From: Takakia lepidozioides
Lineage: Eukaryota > Streptophyta > Takakiopsida > Takakiales > Takakiaceae
Reading direction: 5' to 3'
Assembly (NCBI GenBank): GCA_030704615.1
Contig: CM060732.1
Location: 2,480,001-2,544,000, forward strand
DNA: 64,000 bases
How positions within the stretch are numbered: position 1 is the stretch's first letter; the number at the start of each line of letters is the position of its first letter. A program made the position numbers and the translations under genes. This document shows, piece by piece, positions 61,811 to 64,000 of the stretch. The notes beneath the pieces are model-generated. The model saw only the letters and a program-made list of their open reading frames with translations. It made no database searches and had not been told where the DNA came from.

Positions 61811-62621
61811 TGGGGACATCAACCTTGGAGCGTGGGGGAGGAAATGCATGCTTAGCCCGGCTTAGCTAGCTTAGGAATCCGATTACAAAAACTTGTATTG
61901 TACAAAGGAAATGGGTTCCAAATGTTGTGCGTCCTATTTTGTTTGGAATGATGATGCATGGTATGGTTGGCTAGTGTGTAGAATGCATGCTAGCTTATAA
62001 AAGTGGGAGAGGTAAATTGGGTTAATCGTGTGTTTGCGTAGTGCCAAAATTGGGTGACCCCCATCCAAGGGGCAAGGAAACTTGCGACTTCTTTGGGAGT
62101 TCACGTGCTAGTGCGCACCTGGCGCGTGCGCGTACTATAACTGCGCTACCGAGGGGGTTGCCTTGTAGTGCGGGCTAACGCGGAAGCTACAGCATTCCAA
62201 GGCGGACCCGATTGCAGTGATTGGGGCGCACGGTTGGTTCAAGGTTATCTTCCTAGTCAAAGAGGGTTCCAGGTGAACCCTTGCTCAAGGTGATGCCAAA
62301 AGCGGCATCATGAGCGATCGCAAGCAATGTTGTTGCAGTAAGGCGATTCGATCCTTGGGGAGGATCGTTCCTTGGCCTTGAAGTAGGCCAAGAAGAGTGC
62401 ACTGGGAGGAGCTTGAGAGGCTCCACCCTTGGCTGGGGCTTGGAGGAAGTCGGCCGAACTAGCTAGTGGAGAGTAGAGTCAAGTGTGGGGTTTGGTTCTT
62501 TGCCATGGGACGCCATGGTACGGAAACAAACTCCTTGATGTGGGACGCCACAACTTGGATGTTCATTTCTACAAAATGGACAAGTCGATGAGGACATCGA
62601 CTCCCTGTTGGTAGGGGTGTG
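61811..62621. other. 3' untranslated internal region of the chromovirus copy
   Basis: Homologous to 21737-22639 in reverse. No gene. Confidence 0.7.
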
Positions 62622-63344
62622 TGTCGCGGCCCTTTGCCTTGAGGGCAGGGGGGTCGGGACACATGAGGGACTACCCCTGTGGTGGGGGCAGTGGCAGCGA
62701 TAGGTATGGGGGGCTGAAGCACCCTTGAGTGCCCAAGGCACTCAGGGAAGCGGAGGCGCTTACTAGGTGGAGCCCCGCACACTGGGTGGGGGTGGCTCCA
62801 CAAGGGGTGGTGGTAGCTTAGCGGGACTTAGTGGGGGTGGCATAGGACTCACCATGGGGGCGGAGACCTCGTGGTGGGAGTCGTGGGGAGTCTTGGGACT
62901 CATCACGGTCCATAGGGGCCGTGGTGAGTGGGCCAAGACTCACCGCGACTCATCACCGGGAGTCGAGGGTTTTCGTGGTAGTTCGCCATAAAATGGCATG
63001 GCTGGTTGTGAAACCCCCGCGGACAGCTATAGAAGTATATATAAGGGGATTAGTGACCCCGAGAACGGTGCAAGCCCGTTGGTGACCAAAAACTAGTGAG
63101 TAAGCGAGCGAGCCGGAAAGCGACCAAAGAGTGGGGAGCTGTTCCGGACTGCCATCTACCAAAGGGAATTCTCCTAGTCCCAAATAGGTGGAGGGTTTAG
63201 TGGGAAGCGAAGGGGGACCGTTATGTCCCTGTGAGCAGCCGAAGCTCCAAGTTGGCCCGGGCGGCCAGGTTGGGAGTCAGGCGCGCGCATCAAAGCGAGT
63301 AACTATGACTTGAAGGGGAGCTTACCGAAGTGAGGTGCGCGACA
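62622..63344 (+). repeat. Chromovirus 3' LTR (third copy)
   Basis: Starts TGTCGCGGCCC and ends GGTGCGCGACA. Reverse complement of the LTRs at 21008 and 27253, with more differences, including a region near 63170-63190 (CTCCTAGTCCCAAATAGG) that differs from both. Confidence 0.9.
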
Positions 63345-63618
63345 GTGTTTCATGTTCATTTCTGCAAGTTACTGGTTGAGTGAACCTTAGATAGTTTGCA
63401 ATGCGTGTGCAAAGCCGGCAGCTCTAGAGAAGGCTGCTTCTGCATGTGATTCTTAGGCATTGCTTGGGTTTGTTTTCATTGTTGTTCCATGCCACTCCAT
63501 ACTTGGTTTTGTCTTGTTTTCATTGTTGTTCCACGATTGTTGCGATGGTGGTTGCGATGCTCGTTGCGATGGTGATTTTCATTGCGATGTTGGTTCTCAC
63601 GATTGTTGGGGATGACAG
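63345..63618. other. PPR-associated scrap and T-rich sequence
   Basis: 63375-63435 repeats the CAAGTTACTGGTTGAGTGAACC and TTTGCAATGCGTGTGCAA phrases seen at 29860-29900 and 33045. From 63470, GTTGCGATGGTGGTT-type repeats precede a likely splice acceptor. Confidence 0.5.
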
Positions 63619-64000
63619 AGTGATGACGAGCCCGACACGCTGGTGGTATCATCGACAGCTCCAACTGCTCGAGCAATCACTCCAAAAGCCGCTACTCATC
63701 GCATGTTTGGATCGCCCAACTTGGGGCGGGAGGGCAAACTAAATCTTTCTCCTTTTGTTGGTGGACGGGAGGACCTGCAGCGAGAGTACGACAGAATAGG
63801 CATTCGGGAGGTTGGTGCAGGCGGCATGGCAGGTGAAGGGCGTCAGATGAGGACAGCAGATCCGGCAATGGAGGAAGCTGATGCACATACAGTAGGGCCC
63901 GCCCACGCAAAGAAGAAGAAGAAAGCCAAGCACATGCAATCCCCGGCGAGAGAGCTGTCACGGGCTGCGGAGGGGGGAGTGAGCAGGGTCGGCGAGGGTG
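63619..64000 (+). CDS. Unidentified exon, open at the right window edge
   Basis: After GGGGATGACAG (acceptor-like, ends 63618) the frame reads SDDEPDTLVVSSTAPTARAI and stays open for 127 codons to the window end. It includes GSPNLGREGKLNLSPFVGGR, an acidic stretch and a basic KKKKKAKH cluster that could be a nuclear-localisation signal. The frame is closed upstream by TGA at 63613-63615, so it must start at a splice site or be a fragment. I do not recognise it. Confidence 0.45.

Larger units (their letters stand above)
60928..63344 (+). mobile_element. 3' part of a chromovirus (same family as 21008-27980)
   Basis: Starts within integrase at the second catalytic Asp, contains the rest of integrase and chromodomain, the 3' untranslated region and a full 3' LTR (62622-63344). 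It is on the plus strand and closely similar to the element at 21-28 kb. The upstream part is missing and replaced by the inverted Ty3 piece. No target duplication can be tested. Confidence 0.9.

Noticed and set aside
63446-63742. A 98-aa hydrophobic ORF (MVVAMLVAMVIFIAM) as a membrane protein.
   Set aside because: The hydrophobic part comes from a GTTGCGATGGTG repeat and the better frame after 63619 overlaps it.

Overview
This window looks like repeat-rich, probably heterochromatic nuclear DNA of a land plant. The evidence is GT-AG introns with matching phases, PLS/DYW-type pentatricopeptide-repeat (PPR) fragments, a chromodomain Ty3 retrotransposon primed by initiator-Met tRNA, plant-style CACTA ends, L1-type LINE pieces and Mutator-like (MULE) transposases with SWIM zinc fingers. 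The PPR style hints at a seed-free plant (moss, lycophyte or fern), but the sequence does not settle this. I see no unambiguous intact host gene. Almost everything is transposon, transposon remnant or PPR debris. I found no rRNA, tRNA or CRISPR locus.

The most interesting content is three related DNA-transposon loci. Locus A spans about 400-5,940. Family B has two copies, B1 at 7,572-12,835 and B2 at 36,552-45,122, in opposite orientation. Locus C spans 45,122-51,737. Each pairs a SWIM/MULE-type transposase gene (+ in A, B2 and C; - in B1) with a small, divergently transcribed gene for a charged protein. Each also carries a long array of regularly spaced palindromes. In A the palindrome is built on TTGCGT-TG-ACGCAA. 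In C it is built on GTGCGT-TG-ACGCAC, with the same core. In B it is built on GGCGCC inside changing arms. A also has a separate four-exon accessory gene sitting between two blocks of its palindromes. The arrangement resembles the Arabidopsis VANDAL/VANC anti-silencing system, where an element-encoded protein recognises short repeats in its own element. That analogy is inference. All transposase copies are broken.

Layout. 1-5,940: left-edge exon and locus A. 5,939-7,264: 181-bp tandem repeat and a CACTA-like non-autonomous element. 7,281-15,357: an old Ty3 element split by B1, which has a clear 8-bp target duplication. 15,358-20,660: DYW/PPR scraps, AT-rich DNA, and a fourth palindrome array placed before a TATA box and a 253-aa ORF. 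21,008-27,980: a complete chromovirus with TTCAT target duplication. 27,986-33,100: PPR-repeat debris with dispersed repeats and one minus-strand pseudogene. 33,140-36,480: PHD-finger scrap and L1 fragments on both strands. 36,552-51,737: B2 and C. 52,105-55,250: a broken retroelement-like coding region. 55,254-57,550: LTR-like start, minisatellite and a B-like array remnant. 57,557-60,840: a second Ty3 family with its 3' half inverted. 60,928-63,344: the 3' part of a chromovirus. 63,619-64,000: an exon open at the right edge.
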